A stretch of DNA of 64,000 bases from Methylosinus sp. LW4 (GTDB taxonomy: Bacteria; Pseudomonadota; Alphaproteobacteria; Rhizobiales; Beijerinckiaceae). The notes under the pieces were generated by a model. That model saw nothing but the letters and a program-made list of their open reading frames with translations, was not told the DNA's origin and did not search any database. Shown here piece after piece: positions 8,750-18,027 of the stretch. The translations under genes were made by a program, and so were the position numbers. Within the stretch, counting starts at the first letter, position 1. Every line of letters begins with the position of its first letter. Location: the NCBI RefSeq assembly GCF_000379125.1, contig NZ_KB900626.1, positions 2,490,667 through 2,554,666 on the forward strand, given 5' to 3'.

Positions 8750-10294
8750 CTACTCCCTCTCCTGCAAAGCGGGAGAGGGCTGCAAGAGAGGCAGTCGCGC
8801 GGCGATCTCCTGCGCGATGACGCCCACCTCGCGCACAGCGTCGATGCGCGTCCATCGCATTTCGCCGAGATCGTAATTGCGCTGCCGCGCCGCTATCTCC
8901 TGCGTCGCGTCCGACACATCGCCCTTGCGCGCGCCGACGCGCGAGACACGAAGCGGCCCATCGGCTTCGAGCCAAAATCCCGCGAAAGCAACGCCCGCAC
9001 GCTTCTCCGCCGCTTCCAGCGCGTCACGCTCGCTCTCGCGCGCATAAACGGCGTCGACGATGACGCACCAGCCGAAAGAGGCGACGCGCGACGCCTCATT
9101 CTGCATCGCCTCATAGATCTCGGCGGAGACCGCCGCCGTATAGGCCTCCTGCGGCAGCGGCGCGGTCGGCGCGACGCCGAACAGCTTCTTGCGCAGCCGA
9201 TCGCTATTGAGCGTTCGCGCGCCCGGCGCGGCGCCGACGAGCGGCGCCAAAGCCGCCGCGACGCTGGACTTGCCGGAGCCGCTGAGCCCGCCGATCGCGA
9301 CGACGCGCGGCGTCGCGGGACTCAGCAGCGCGCGCGCGAGATCGAAATAATCGCGCGTCTCCGCATTCAGCGCGGCGTGATCGGCGTCGGCGTCCAGCGC
9401 GCGCGCGGCGGCGACATCGGCGCGGATCGCGGCGCGCAGCGCCATGAAGAAGGGCAGCAGCGGCAGCCCCTCCGCCTCGTCGCGATGATCGAGATAGCGA
9501 TTGAGCGCGAAAGCGGCGAGCGCATCCAGCCCGCGCCGGCGCAGATCCATCAGCAGAAAGGCGAGATCGTAGAGCACATCGACCGTCGCCAGCGCGTCGG
9601 AAAATTCGATGCAATCGAAAGGCGTCGGCTCGCCGTCGACGAGGCAGATATTGCGCAGCGTGAGATCGCCATGGCAGCGCCGCACCTTGCCGGCGTCGCG
9701 CCGACGATCGAGCAGCGCGCCATGCGTCTGCGCCGCAGCGCGCAGCTCATCGGCCAGCGCGCGACGCTCCTGCGCCGAGACGACCGACGATTTGGCGAGC
9801 GAGCTCGCGTCGCCGAGATCGAGCAGCGAGGCCATCGCCGAAGCGCCGCCGCGCCCTTCGATCACTTCCGCGCCATCGTGAAATTGCGCGATGCGCTCGG
9901 CGAGGCGCTCGATCAGCGGCGCAGAGAGACGGCCGGCGAGCGCGAGATTATCGAGCAGATTGTCTTCCTCGAAGCGTCGCATCTCGACCACGGCGTCGAT
10001 GAGCGCGCCATCGCCGTCGAATGAGAGAGCGCCGTCGTCGCCACGGGTGATGCGACGCGCGGAGAGATAGAGCTGCGGCGCCGTGCGGCGATTGAGCGCA
10101 TATTCGCGCTCGCACATTGCGAGGCGAATTTGCGGCGTGTGAAAATCGAGATAGGGAAAGACGACGTCGCGCTTGAGCTTATAGACGCGCTCTTTCGTCA
10201 GCACGACGATCGAGATGTGCGTGACGATGGTCTGCGCATCCTCGCCCTGCGCCATGAGAAAGCGAACCGTCTCGTTCTGCGCGCCGAATGTCAT
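8750..10294 (-). CDS. fusion of aminoglycoside-phosphotransferase-like domain and P-loop kinase
   Basis: Two-domain protein of 514 residues. The N-terminal half resembles APH/choline-kinase enzymes, with the catalytic loop CHGDLTLRNICLVDG and a metal-binding DCIEFSD. The C-terminal half is an AAA-type small-molecule kinase with Walker A GGLSGSGKSS and a LNSDRLRKKLFG segment. Such fusions occur in many proteobacteria, but I know no established substrate. The ATG at 10294 has GAGGGA at SD distance; an in-frame extension to 10351 lacks one. Its last codons overlap the hairpin at 8755-8779, so the C-terminal tail is encoded by terminator-like DNA. Convergent with the alcohol dehydrogenase. Confidence 0.85.
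   Translation of the reverse strand: MTFGAQNETVRFLMAQGEDAQTIVTHISIVVLTKERVYKLKRDVVFPYLDFHTPQIRLAMCEREYALNRRTAPQLYLSARRITRGDDGALSFDGDGALIDAVVEMRRFEEDNLLDNLALAGRLSAPLIERLAERIAQFHDGAEVIEGRGGASAMASLLDLGDASSLAKSSVVSAQERRALADELRAAAQTHGALLDRRRDAGKVRRCHGDLTLRNICLVDGEPTPFDCIEFSDALATVDVLYDLAFLLMDLRRRGLDALAAFALNRYLDHRDEAEGLPLLPFFMALRAAIRADVAAARALDADADHAALNAETRDYFDLARALLSPATPRVVAIGGLSGSGKSSVAAALAPLVGAAPGARTLNSDRLRKKLFGVAPTAPLPQEAYTAAVSAEIYEAMQNEASRVASFGWCVIVDAVYARESERDALEAAEKRAGVAFAGFWLEADGPLRVSRVGARKGDVSDATQEIAARQRNYDLGEMRWTRIDAVREVGVIAQEIAARLPLLQPSPALQERE
8755..8779. terminator. hairpin between convergent genes
   Basis: Inverted repeat CCCTCTCCTGC / GCGGGAGAGGG (one T-G pair) with a 3-nt loop. It lies 9 bases after the alcohol dehydrogenase stop and overlaps the 3' end of the convergent kinase-fusion gene. 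It shares the CTCCC/GGGAG core with other intergenic hairpins in the window (10339, 29748, 36704, 49040). Confidence 0.5.
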
Positions 10295-10338
10295 GAGCTT
10301 CCCTCGATGTGACGAGCCGGACTCTCGCAGAACGCGCG

Positions 10339-10382
10339 CACCTTCTCCCACTCGTGGGAGAAGGTGGCCCCGCGAAGCGGGG
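10339..10382. repeat. double-hairpin intergenic repeat
   Basis: Two adjacent hairpins. CACCTTCTCCCAC / GTGGGAGAAGGTG is a perfect 13-bp stem with a 2-nt loop (10339-10366), and CCCCGC / GCGGGG has a GAA loop (10368-10382); a GGTGGATGAGGG tail follows. I recognise this arrangement as a common intergenic repeat of Rhizobiales genomes. It may end or stabilise transcripts. Confidence 0.6.
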
Positions 10383-10487
10383 GTGGATGAGGGCTCACGA
10401 CCCTATGCGAGTCATTTGTCATTTTCGCCGCCATTCGCAGCGCGCCCTCGTCCGACCCGGCTTCGTCGGGCCGCCTTGTAACTTGAG

Positions 10488-10521
10488 CGCCGCGAATCCG
10501 ACTATAGTCGGATTCGCGGCG
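10488..10521. promoter_or_regulatory. 34-bp perfect palindrome
   Basis: Every base pairs: the left arm CGCCGCGAATCCGACTA (10488-10504) is the exact reverse complement of 10505-10521. The centre contains TATAGT (10503-10508), which could be a -10 box. It sits directly before the degenerate antitoxin-like reading frame, so an autoregulatory operator is a reasonable guess. A mobile hairpin or a bidirectional terminator are alternatives. Confidence 0.55.
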
Positions 10522-10522
10522 G

Positions 10523-10819
10523 CGAACGAAGGAAGAGCGTCGCTCGATAGTCTCGACGGCCACAGCGTCGAGAAGCCGCCGGTCTGGCGCGCGAAGGAGG
10601 AAGTCTCGGCCGCGGCGATCGAGGAAGTGATCGCCGCGCAGTTCGCCGCCGAAATGAAGAAGATAAGGAATCGCCAAAATGCGGATGGCCGAGATGATGG
10701 AGACGAGCCGCGCTCAGATCGACCGGCTGCTCGATCCGAAGAACGACAGCGCCACGCTCGACACTCTGGCGCGTGAGGCGAAGGTCGTCGGCCGGCGCTT
10801 GCGCCTCGAGCTGGCGTGA
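10523..10819 (+). pseudogene. frameshifted HTH (XRE/HigA-like) antitoxin remnant
   Basis: Two reading frames together give a small HTH protein. The first frame runs through EEVSAAAIEEVIAAQFAAEM (ending near 10660) and continues KKIR. Skipping one base at about 10667-10671 then reads IAKMRMAEMMETSRAQIDRL in the second frame, followed by LLDPKN and RRLRLELA up to a TGA at 10817-10819. This joint sequence matches the family of small HTH antitoxins with the pattern MxTSRAQxDRLLDP. No start codon is found in the first frame close to the 5' end. Both the missing start and the shift suggest decay, although a sequencing error could explain the shift. No toxin gene is adjacent. Confidence 0.65.
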
Positions 10820-10823
10820 CCGC

Positions 10824-11564
10824 TCAAGCGTGCTCGACGGGCCGACGATGCTCGTCATAAGGCCGGCGGGAATGCTCGCCCCAGCGGGCGAGCCGTTCGA
10901 TGCGCGTCAGCGTGAACAGGCCGAAGGGCGGCAGCACGCGGCGCTCGGTGAGGCGCATGTCGGTGCGCGAGTCGATCCAATCGCCGACGATCGACCAGGG
11001 AAATTGCGGGCGCCATCCGAGCGTCACGGAAAAGCTCTCGCCGATGAGCTGCTCCAGCGCCGACATCGGCCAATCCGGCGAGCTGACATGATTGACTAGC
11101 ACGATCTCGCCGCCCGGCCGCACCACCCGCGCGAGCTCGTCCAGCGTCTCCTCCGGGTCCGGCACCACGGTCAGCAGATAGGGCGCAACCACGCAGGCGA
11201 AGCTGGCGTCGCAGAAGGCGAGGCGGCTCGCGTCCATGCGGGCGAGGCCGGCGACATTCTTCAGCCCCTCGCGAGCGACGCGGGCGGAGGCGCGCTGCAG
11301 CATGTGCTCGGAGAGATCGACGCCGACGACCCGCGCTCTGTCGCGGAACATGGGCAGCTCGAGGCCAGTGCCGACCCCGACGTCCAATATGCGCCCATCG
11401 GCGCGCGAGGCGATGGTCGCCACGGCGCGCCGGCCCGGGCCGAGCATATGGGAGAAGACGAGATCATAGACGGGCGCCCAGCGGGCGTAGGCGGCCTCTA
11501 TCGCCTGGCGATCGAGGCCGCGCTCGAAAAAGCTGAACCCGGAAACGCCACGCGCATCGCTCAT
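10824..11564 (-). CDS. pmtA: phosphatidylethanolamine N-methyltransferase (PmtA type)
   Basis: SAM-dependent methyltransferase that probably converts phosphatidylethanolamine to phosphatidylcholine at the inner membrane. The 246-residue product has YARWAPVYDLVFSHMLGPGR and the SAM motif ILDVGVGTGLELP, both typical of bacterial PmtA, then a post-I acidic VVGVDLSEHML and the LVNHVSSPD strand. The ATG at 11564 overlaps the mnmA stop by one base (TGATG), so it is translated after mnmA; a GTG one codon earlier is also possible. Phosphatidylcholine is a main lipid of type II methanotrophs and their stacked membranes, which fits. A generic class I methyltransferase cannot be fully excluded. Confidence 0.82.
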   Translation of the reverse strand: MSDARGVSGFSFFERGLDRQAIEAAYARWAPVYDLVFSHMLGPGRRAVATIASRADGRILDVGVGTGLELPMFRDRARVVGVDLSEHMLQRASARVAREGLKNVAGLARMDASRLAFCDASFACVVAPYLLTVVPDPEETLDELARVVRPGGEIVLVNHVSSPDWPMSALEQLIGESFSVTLGWRPQFPWSIVGDWIDSRTDMRLTERRVLPPFGLFTLTRIERLARWGEHSRRPYDEHRRPVEHA

Positions 11565-12784
11565 CACGCACTCCGATCGAGCTCGAGCGCCGGCTCCGGC
11601 GCGGGGGGCTCCGCCTCGGCATGCGCGATGAAGCCGCCGCCGAGCACGCGGCCGCGCGTGTCGTCGCGCTCATAGAAGACGCAAGCCTGGCCCGGCGAGA
11701 CGCCGAACTCGCCGGTCTCGAAAACGACCTCCGCTCCGCCGCCCGGCAGCGGCCGCAGCAGCGCCGGCGTCGGCGGACGGGTGGAGCGCACGCGCGCGGA
11801 GATCGGCAGGCCCTCGGCCGGCAGAGCCGAAAGATCGCCCGCGCCGATCCAATTCACGTCGCGCAGGGCGATTCGGCGCGTCTCCAGCGCCTCGCGGGGG
11901 CCGACGACGACCTGCGCCTTGGCGGCGTCGAGCCGCACCACGAAGAGCGGCTCGGCCGCGCGGCCGGAGACGGCGGCGCCGAGGCCGAGGCCGCGCCGCT
12001 GGCCGATGGTGTAATGGATGACGCCGGCATGGCGGCCGAGCACGCGCCCATCGACATGGACGATGTCGCCGGGCACAGCGGCGCCGGGCGACAGGCGCTC
12101 GACCAGATCGGTGTAATGGCCGCTCGGAACGAAGCAAATGTCCTGGCTGTCCGGCTTCTCGGCGATGTCGAGGCCGAAGCGCCGGGCCAGATCGCGCACC
12201 TCGGATTTGGCGTACTCGCCGAGCGGAAAGCGCAGCATATCGAGCTGCGCGCGCGTCGTGGCGAAGAGAAAATAGCTCTGATCGCGCGCGGCGTCGAAGG
12301 CGCGATAGAGCGCGCGGCCGCCGGAGCCGTCCTCGCGCGAGGCGATGTAATGGCCGGTGGCGAGCGCGTCGGCGCCAAGGTCCTTGGCGGTCTCGAAAAG
12401 ATCGACGAATTTCACGAATTGATTGCAGGCGACGCAGGGGACCGGCGTCTCGCCGCTGGCGTAGCTCTGCGCGAAATTGTCGATGACGGTCTCGCGGAAG
12501 CGGCTCTCATAGTCGAGCACGTAATGCGGAATGCCGAGCCGCGCCGCCACCTGGCGCGCGTCTTGAATGTCCTGGCCGGCGCAGCAGGCGCCCTTGCGAT
12601 GCGTGGCCTCGCCATGATCGTAGAGCTGCAGCGTGACGCCCACGACGTCATAGCCTTCCTCGCGCAGCAGAGCGGCGACCACGCTGGAGTCGACGCCGCC
12701 GGACATGGCCACGACGACGCGCGTCTCGCCCGGCGGCTTGGGCAGATCGAGGCTGTTGAGTAGGCTGGCGCCGGCCGTCGTCAT
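11564..12784 (-). CDS. mnmA: tRNA-specific 2-thiouridylase MnmA
   Basis: Makes the 2-thio group of wobble uridine 34 in tRNA-Lys, -Glu and -Gln using ATP and sulfur relayed from a cysteine desulfurase. Seen in the sequence: the PP-loop [15 protein letters not shown] near residue 24, the [11 protein letters not shown] region with the nucleophilic cysteine, and [13 protein letters not shown] with the second catalytic cysteine. I start it at the ATG at 12784 (406 residues), which keeps the family length; an in-frame ATG pair at 12877 would add 31 unrelated residues. No strong SD is visible at either. Followed directly by pmtA. Confidence 0.95.
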   Translation of the reverse strand: MTTAGASLLNSLDLPKPPGETRVVVAMSGGVDSSVVAALLREEGYDVVGVTLQLYDHGEATHRKGACCAGQDIQDARQVAARLGIPHYVLDYESRFRETVIDNFAQSYASGETPVPCVACNQFVKFVDLFETAKDLGADALATGHYIASREDGSGGRALYRAFDAARDQSYFLFATTRAQLDMLRFPLGEYAKSEVRDLARRFGLDIAEKPDSQDICFVPSGHYTDLVERLSPGAAVPGDIVHVDGRVLGRHAGVIHYTIGQRRGLGLGAAVSGRAAEPLFVVRLDAAKAQVVVGPREALETRRIALRDVNWIGAGDLSALPAEGLPISARVRSTRPPTPALLRPLPGGGAEVVFETGEFGVSPGQACVFYERDDTRGRVLGGGFIAHAEAEPPAPEPALELDRSA

Positions 12785-12924
12785 TGTCTTTGGACCGTCC
12801 GAAGAGCGTTGCGCGAGAACCGCCGGCGGAAACTTCAAATCCGCGCGAACGTCTCGCAATTCATTGTAAACCATCATCCGTTCGGCGAGGCAATCCGTCC
12901 GAGCCTGGCTCGGCCGCGCCGCCG

Positions 12925-13638
12925 TCAGTCCCTATCTGCCGCGCGGGCCTGCCCGTTCAAGGCCGAAAGCGGCGTTTTCTGGCGGCCCGAGGCGTCGAAA
13001 TTGCCGGGTTCGAGAAAAGCCTCGAAGGCGGCTCGGCGCGCCGGCCATTCGCTGTCCAGCATGGAAAACCAGGCGGTGTCGCGATTGCGGCCCTTGACGA
13101 TCATATGCTGGCGGAAGAGCCCTTCCGGCGAGAAGCCGAGCCGTAGCGCCGCCGCCTTGGATTTCTCATTGGCGTTGTCGCATTTCCAAACATAGCGGCG
13201 GCAGCCGAGCGTCTCGAAGGCGTGGGCGGCGAATAAATATTGCGCCTCGGTCGCCGCGGCGCTGCGCTGCAGAGTCGGGGAATAGAGCACGCCGCCCACT
13301 TCGACGGCTCGATTGGCCGGCTCGATGTTCATATAGGATTGGAAGCCGACAGCGCGGCCGTCGCCGTCGAGCGCGGCGAACCAGACGGCGTCGGTCGCGG
13401 CCTCCATTCTCTCGACGGCGGCGCGGAAGGCGGCGCGGTCGGGGAAAGGGCCGATGAAGAGATAGCGCCACAGCGCCTCGCGCTCCTCGGCGCGGGGCTG
13501 CTCATGCGTCGCCGCATAGAGATCGTCGGCATGGGCCGCCGCGAGCGGGACGAGTGTCGTCAACCTGCCGGCGAGGCGTGCGCGCGTGGGGGCGACGAAG
13601 GGCGTCGAGAGCTGGGCCGAGGACTGCAGTTGTGACAT
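12925..13638 (-). CDS. GNAT acetyltransferase, RimJ/RimL-like
   Basis: Acetyltransferase of 237 residues resembling the RimJ/RimL branch: [19 protein letters not shown], then [40 protein letters not shown] and [18 protein letters not shown] [20 protein letters not shown]. Targets in this branch include N-terminal amines of proteins and small molecules; none can be named here. The ATG at 13638 is preceded by two copies of TTTTGTCTCAG (plus strand), 21 bp apart, which lie where its promoter should be. Divergent from the small conserved gene at 13819. Confidence 0.85.
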   Translation of the reverse strand: MSQLQSSAQLSTPFVAPTRARLAGRLTTLVPLAAAHADDLYAATHEQPRAEEREALWRYLFIGPFPDRAAFRAAVERMEAATDAVWFAALDGDGRAVGFQSYMNIEPANRAVEVGGVLYSPTLQRSAAATEAQYLFAAHAFETLGCRRYVWKCDNANEKSKAAALRLGFSPEGLFRQHMIVKGRNRDTAWFSMLDSEWPARRAAFEAFLEPGNFDASGRQKTPLSALNGQARAADRD

Positions 13639-13818
13639 TTTTGTCTCAGGGTCGCAAGTTTTTGTCTCAGAGCGGAAAGAAGGCGGCTCCGTCGCTTTTA
13701 TCTCATCGCAGTGGCATGGAACATGCCCTAGCTTCATCATCGGAAAGGTTGCGGCCGGCCCCCGCGAGAGCGGGGACGGCGAGCTCGGAGATTTGACCTC
13801 GAGCGCGGGAGAAAGCCT

Positions 13819-14031
13819 ATGCTCTATTCGGTGATGATCCTCGTCTGCTCGCTGAAGCTCTCGCCGAGCGATTGCCGCCCGGAGACGGCGATAGACGTCG
13901 TGCTGGGGCCGAAGGCGGCGAGCCAGGCGCAATGCGGCTTCCTCGGACAGGCGACGATCGCCCGCACGACGCTCGCGCCACGCGAGGGGCAGGAGTATCT
14001 CAAGATCGTCTGCCGCCGCGGCGAGGCGTGA
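13819..14031 (+). CDS. small conserved hypothetical protein
   Basis: Seventy residues starting MLYSVMILVCSLKLSPSDCR, with a hydrophobic N-terminus and cysteines at 10, 19, 39 and 65; the segment QCGFLGQATIARTTLAPREG is conserved in similar small proteins that I recall from other Rhizobiales. GGGAGAAA stands at SD distance from the ATG. The N-terminus could be a weak signal peptide, in which case the cysteines might form disulfides in the periplasm. No function is known to me. It precedes prs by 93 bp in the same direction. Confidence 0.72.
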   Translation: MLYSVMILVCSLKLSPSDCRPETAIDVVLGPKAASQAQCGFLGQATIARTTLAPREGQEYLKIVCRRGEA

Positions 14032-14124
14032 CGAGAGAGCAGTGTCATATTGCTGCCGTATTGTCCGACGGCCGCATCGCTGCTAAGAGGCCGCCGTGTC
14101 ACTGGTGAGGGTCGAGGCGTATCG

Positions 14125-15066
14125 ATGGCGGCGATGAAAATTCTCGCAGGCAACTCTAATCGCGCGCTCGCCGAGACGATCGCAGCCTATGTCAACGTGC
14201 CTTTGTGCCGGGCGCAGGTGCGGCGCTTCGCCGATATGGAGGTCTTCGTCGAGATTCAGGAGAATGTGCGCGGACAGGACACTTTCGTCGTCCAGTCGAC
14301 CTCCGCGCCGTCGAACGATCATCTGATGGAGCTGCTCATCATGATCGACGCGCTGCGCCGCGCGTCGGCGCGCCGCATCACTGCGGTCATCCCCTATTTC
14401 GGCTATGCGCGGCAGGACCGCAAAGGCACCTCGCGCACGCCGATCTCGGCCAAGCTCGTCGCCAATCTCATCACCCGCGCGGGCGCCGACCGCGTGCTGA
14501 CCGTCGATCTCCACGCCGGGCAGATTCAGGGCTTCTTCGACATTCCGACCGACAATCTCTTCGCGGCGCCGGTCATGGTGGCGGACATAAAATCGCACGC
14601 CAAAGTGCCCAACGCCATGGTCGTCTCGCCGGACACGGGCGGCGTGGTGCGCGCCCGCGCTCTCGCCAAGCGCATCGACGCGCCGCTGGCCATTGTCGAC
14701 AAGCGCCGCGAGCGCGCCGGCGAATCGGAGGTGATGAACATCATCGGCGACGTCACCGGCCGCAATTGCATTCTCGTCGACGATATCGTCGATTCGGGCG
14801 GCACTCTGTGCAACGCCGCCGAGGCGCTGCTGGCGCAGGGCGCGACCTCGGTCTCCGCCTATATCACCCATGGCGTGCTCTCCGGCGCGGCGGCCGAGCG
14901 CGTCGCCGCCTCCAAGCTGAAAGAGCTGGTGCTGACCGACACGATCGCGGCGACGCCCGCCGTGCAGGGCGCGCGCAACATCCGCTTCATCCCGATCGGT
15001 CCGCTGATCGGCGAGGCCATCGCCCGCACGGCGCGCGAGGAGAGCGTGTCGAGCCTGTTCGACTGA
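14125..15066 (+). CDS. prs: ribose-phosphate pyrophosphokinase
   Basis: Makes PRPP from ribose 5-phosphate and ATP for nucleotide, histidine and tryptophan synthesis. The 313-residue protein keeps the catalytic flexible loop region [10 protein letters not shown], the histidine-containing [13 protein letters not shown], and the PRPP-binding signature [13 protein letters not shown] near residue 215. GAGG lies before the ATG at 14125 ([10 protein letters not shown]); the ATG at 14134 is an alternative with the family's usual beginning. It is followed after 32 bp by an acyl-CoA synthetase gene. Confidence 0.97.
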   Translation: MAAMKILAGNSNRALAETIAAYVNVPLCRAQVRRFADMEVFVEIQENVRGQDTFVVQSTSAPSNDHLMELLIMIDALRRASARRITAVIPYFGYARQDRKGTSRTPISAKLVANLITRAGADRVLTVDLHAGQIQGFFDIPTDNLFAAPVMVADIKSHAKVPNAMVVSPDTGGVVRARALAKRIDAPLAIVDKRRERAGESEVMNIIGDVTGRNCILVDDIVDSGGTLCNAAEALLAQGATSVSAYITHGVLSGAAAERVAASKLKELVLTDTIAATPAVQGARNIRFIPIGPLIGEAIARTAREESVSSLFD

Positions 15067-15098
15067 CGGGCGCGCGCTCTCGAGAGTCTAGTGAGCAC

Positions 15099-16607
15099 AT
15101 GATCGAGCCCGTTCCCGCCCGCTTCAATCTCGCCCGCTATTGCATCGCCGATCACGCGCGCATTCATCCCGACAAGACGGCGATCGTCATCGTCGGCGAC
15201 GAGAGCGAGACGAGCTGGACCTATGGCGCGCTCGATCGCGACGTGCGCACGCTCGCCGCCGGCTTTCGCGATCTCGGCCTTTCGCCCGGCGCGCGGGTGA
15301 TGATTCGCATGGGCAATGAGGCGGGCGCGGTCCTCTCCTATTTCGCCGCCATCGCCGCCGGCTATGTCGCGCTGCTCGCCTCCTCGCAGCTCACTTTCGA
15401 GGAGGCCTCCTTCCTGCTGGAAGATTGCGGCGCGACCGCGCTGGTGCTCGGCCGTGATTTCGAGGGCGAAGCGCATTCGCGCGCCGGCGTCTTCGTCTTG
15501 CGCGGCGAGGATCTCGCGCGGCTGACGAAAGGCGCGCCGCTGGACGATTACGCCGACACCGCGGCCGACGATCCCGCCTATCTCGTCTACACCTCCGGCA
15601 CGACGAGCCGGCCCAAGGGCGTGCTGCATGCGCATCGCGCCGCCTGGGCGCGGCGGCCCATGTATTCGCATTGGCAGGGGCTCACAGCCGACGATGTGAT
15701 GCTGCACGCCGGCGCGATGAACTGGACTTATACGCTCGGCGTCGGCGTGGTCGATCCGCTCGCCAATGGCGCCGCGGCGGTGCTCTACAACGGCCGTCCC
15801 GATCCGCAAGTCTGGCCGCGACTCATCGCGCGCCATCGCGCGACCATCTTCGCCGCTGTGCCCGGCGTCTATCGCCAGATTCTCAAATATGCAGCGCTGG
15901 AGACGCATGATCTCTCGAGCCTGCGGCATGGACTCACCGCCGGCGCCGCTCTGTCGCCGAGCCTGCTCGAGGAATGGCGCGCGCGCGCCAAGACCGAGCT
16001 CTATGAGGCCTTCGGCATGAGCGAGATTTCGACCTTCATTTCCAGCGCGCCGAGCGTGCCGGTGCGGCCGGGCTCGCCGGGCCGCCCGCAGCCGGGGCGC
16101 TTCGTCGCCGCTCTGCCGCGCGAGGATGGCGCCGAGCCGCTCGGCCGCGGCGAGACCGGCGTGCTCGCCGTGCGCCGCGACGAGCCGGGCTTGATGCTGC
16201 GCTATTGGAATCGGCCGGATGAAGAGAGAGAAGCCTTTCGCGGCGACTGGTTCGTCTCCGGCGATCTCGTCGAGTTCGACGCCGACGGCTATATGTGGCA
16301 CCACGGCCGCGCCGATGAGGTGATGAACGCGCTCGGCTATCGCGTCTCGCCGGCGGAAGTAGAGAAATGCCTGCTGGCGCATCCGCTCATCGCCGACGCC
16401 GCTGTCGCGGAGCGTCCGGGCCGCGACGATCAGACGATCATCAAAGCCTATGTGATCTTGCGCGATGGCGCGACGCTGGGCGAGGAGGATATCCTCGCCC
16501 ATTGCGCGGATCATCTCGCGGCCTATAAGCGGCCGCGACAGATCGCTTTTCTCGATTCGCTGCCGCGCAATCGCAACGGCAAGCTGTTGCGCGCGGCTTT
16601 GCCCTGA
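15099..16607 (+). CDS. AMP-dependent acyl-CoA synthetase/ligase
   Basis: Adenylate-forming enzyme of 502 residues that activates a carboxylic acid as acyl-AMP and transfers it to CoA. Motifs are LVYTSGTTSRPKGVLHAHR (P-loop, near residue 163), YEAFGMSEIST (A5), the hinge and dimer motif YRVSPAEVEKCL and the catalytic lysine in RNRNGKLLRA at the C-terminus. The overall pattern is closest to acetyl/benzoate-type ligases, but the acid cannot be named. The ATG at 15099 is preceded by GTGAG. It runs with prs and converges on the bactofilin gene; a short hairpin (GAGCC/GGCTC, 16621-16634) separates them. Confidence 0.9.
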   Translation: MIEPVPARFNLARYCIADHARIHPDKTAIVIVGDESETSWTYGALDRDVRTLAAGFRDLGLSPGARVMIRMGNEAGAVLSYFAAIAAGYVALLASSQLTFEEASFLLEDCGATALVLGRDFEGEAHSRAGVFVLRGEDLARLTKGAPLDDYADTAADDPAYLVYTSGTTSRPKGVLHAHRAAWARRPMYSHWQGLTADDVMLHAGAMNWTYTLGVGVVDPLANGAAAVLYNGRPDPQVWPRLIARHRATIFAAVPGVYRQILKYAALETHDLSSLRHGLTAGAALSPSLLEEWRARAKTELYEAFGMSEISTFISSAPSVPVRPGSPGRPQPGRFVAALPREDGAEPLGRGETGVLAVRRDEPGLMLRYWNRPDEEREAFRGDWFVSGDLVEFDADGYMWHHGRADEVMNALGYRVSPAEVEKCLLAHPLIADAAVAERPGRDDQTIIKAYVILRDGATLGEEDILAHCADHLAAYKRPRQIAFLDSLPRNRNGKLLRAALP

Positions 16608-16640
16608 GCCATTTTGTCCCGAGCCTCGCGGCTCCGAACG

Positions 16641-17132
16641 TCAGGCCTTGCGGCGATCGCGCAGCGCGCGCGACGAGATGCTGGTGACGGGCGCGGCGTC
16701 GGCGTCGGCGTCATTGGAGGCGACCAGCGCGGGCTTCTCGAAGCTCTTGAAGGAGGCCTTGTCGTCCTTGGCGTTCACGGGCTTGCGCTCGGAGCGGATT
16801 TCGGTCGATTCCGCCGTGCCGAACAGCACGCCGCCCTTCTCGACCTCGATCTCGCCATAGATCCACTTGCCTTCGACGCGGCCGGTGGAGCGCACGATCA
16901 GCAGCTGCTTGATGGTGATGTCCGTGCCGATGCGGCCATAAATGTCCGCGTCGGAAACGGAGATCGCGCCATTGACGACGCCCGACGGGCCGACGATCAG
17001 CTGGCTGCATGAAATCTCGCCATCGACGGCGCCGTCGACGACGATCGTGTCCTGCGCCTTGACGGAGCCGGTCAGCGTCACACCTTCTCCGATATAGACG
17101 ACATTCTTTTCTTCAGGTCGGAAGTCTTTCAT
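16641..17132 (-). CDS. bactofilin
   Basis: Bacterial cytoskeletal protein of 163 residues that would polymerise without nucleotide into membrane-associated filaments. The central DUF583 domain shows the repeated short beta-strand pattern of a right-handed helix: VYIGEGVTLTGSVKAQDTIV, VDGEISCSQLIVGPSGVVNG, and VRSTGRVEGKWIYGEIEVEK. Flanking tails are polar and proline-poor. The ATG at 17132 has AAGGAGA at good spacing. Bactofilins guide cell-shape enzymes, stalks or DNA-segregation proteins in other Proteobacteria. A ParA-like ATPase gene lies 44 bp upstream on the same strand, which suggests they act together. Confidence 0.92.
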   Translation of the reverse strand: MKDFRPEEKNVVYIGEGVTLTGSVKAQDTIVVDGAVDGEISCSQLIVGPSGVVNGAISVSDADIYGRIGTDITIKQLLIVRSTGRVEGKWIYGEIEVEKGGVLFGTAESTEIRSERKPVNAKDDKASFKSFEKPALVASNDADADAAPVTSISSRALRDRRKA

Positions 17133-17176
17133 CACGGTGGTCTCCTTGCGTTGCGCCGTTTACCGGCTTCTTGGAA

Positions 17177-17917
17177 TTAGATTTTCTCGGAAACGGGAGC
17201 GACATAGCTGCGTAGCCCCGCGGCCTCGAAATTGGTCCATGATCGTTCGAGCCATGTGCGCACATAGCCGCGCAGCACGAAGGAGCGCGGACGATTTTCG
17301 GCGTTGCGCGCAGGCTCGTCGAACACGAAAGCGGAAAATGGCAGCCCGGTAAGCTCCACCGCCTCATAGGCGAGCGGATCGAGACGCGGCACGACGATCT
17401 CGCGGCTCGCATCGCTCTCGCCGAGATAGCGTTCGGAGAAGTGGGCGTTCTCTTGAAAAAAGTTGGAGGCGTTGATGAAGTTCTTGACGATGCGATACTC
17501 GCATTTGCTCTTGAAGGGCTCGACCTCCTCGATCTCGGAGAGCGAGGCGACCGAAGCGCCGATGAGATGCAGCACCATCACGCGCGCCTCGCCGCGCGCG
17601 GAGGCGTCGAGCAGGCCGACATCCTCCATGAAGCGCAGCGTGCGCGTGAGCTGTCCCGCCTTTATGTCGACGATGGTGACGGCGTTGTGTTCGGTGAGGC
17701 TCTCGACGAGACGCGCCTGATGGCGCACGTCGCGAATGTCGATGATCTGCGCGATATCGGGATAGAAGCGCTTCAGCGCGCCGGTCGGCGCCTGCGTGTC
17801 ATAGACTCGCACCGCGCGGTTCGCCATCTGCAGAAAATCGATCAGCAGCCGCGTGACCGTCGTCTTGCCGACTCCGCCCTTGTCGGCTCCGACCAGAACG
17901 AGCGGCGATGCGAGCAT
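17177..17917 (-). CDS. ParA/MinD-superfamily P-loop ATPase
   Basis: Soluble ATPase of 246 residues with the N-terminal deviant-looking Walker A VGADKGGVGKTTVTRLLIDF, then VRVYDTQAPTGALKRFYPDI and TIVDIKAGQLT, as in CobQ/MinD/ParA-like proteins. The usual DNA-binding or amphipathic targeting segments are not evident. SD GAGGAA lies before the ATG at 17917. It is co-directional with the bactofilin gene 44 bp downstream and probably shares the promoter near 18028-18056. Role is inferred: a positioning ATPase for bactofilin filaments or a cargo. No ParB partner or parS site is seen nearby. Confidence 0.85.
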   Translation of the reverse strand: MLASPLVLVGADKGGVGKTTVTRLLIDFLQMANRAVRVYDTQAPTGALKRFYPDIAQIIDIRDVRHQARLVESLTEHNAVTIVDIKAGQLTRTLRFMEDVGLLDASARGEARVMVLHLIGASVASLSEIEEVEPFKSKCEYRIVKNFINASNFFQENAHFSERYLGESDASREIVVPRLDPLAYEAVELTGLPFSAFVFDEPARNAENRPRSFVLRGYVRTWLERSWTNFEAAGLRSYVAPVSEKI

Positions 17918-18027
17918 TATGCTGATTCCTCGGAATGATAGACGCGACGACGCTCGCGCGGTCTCGTGACGTGACGCAAAGAAAGCTGGGGGAATCGCCT
18001 AGGCGATAGTACTTATTTCATATTGAG

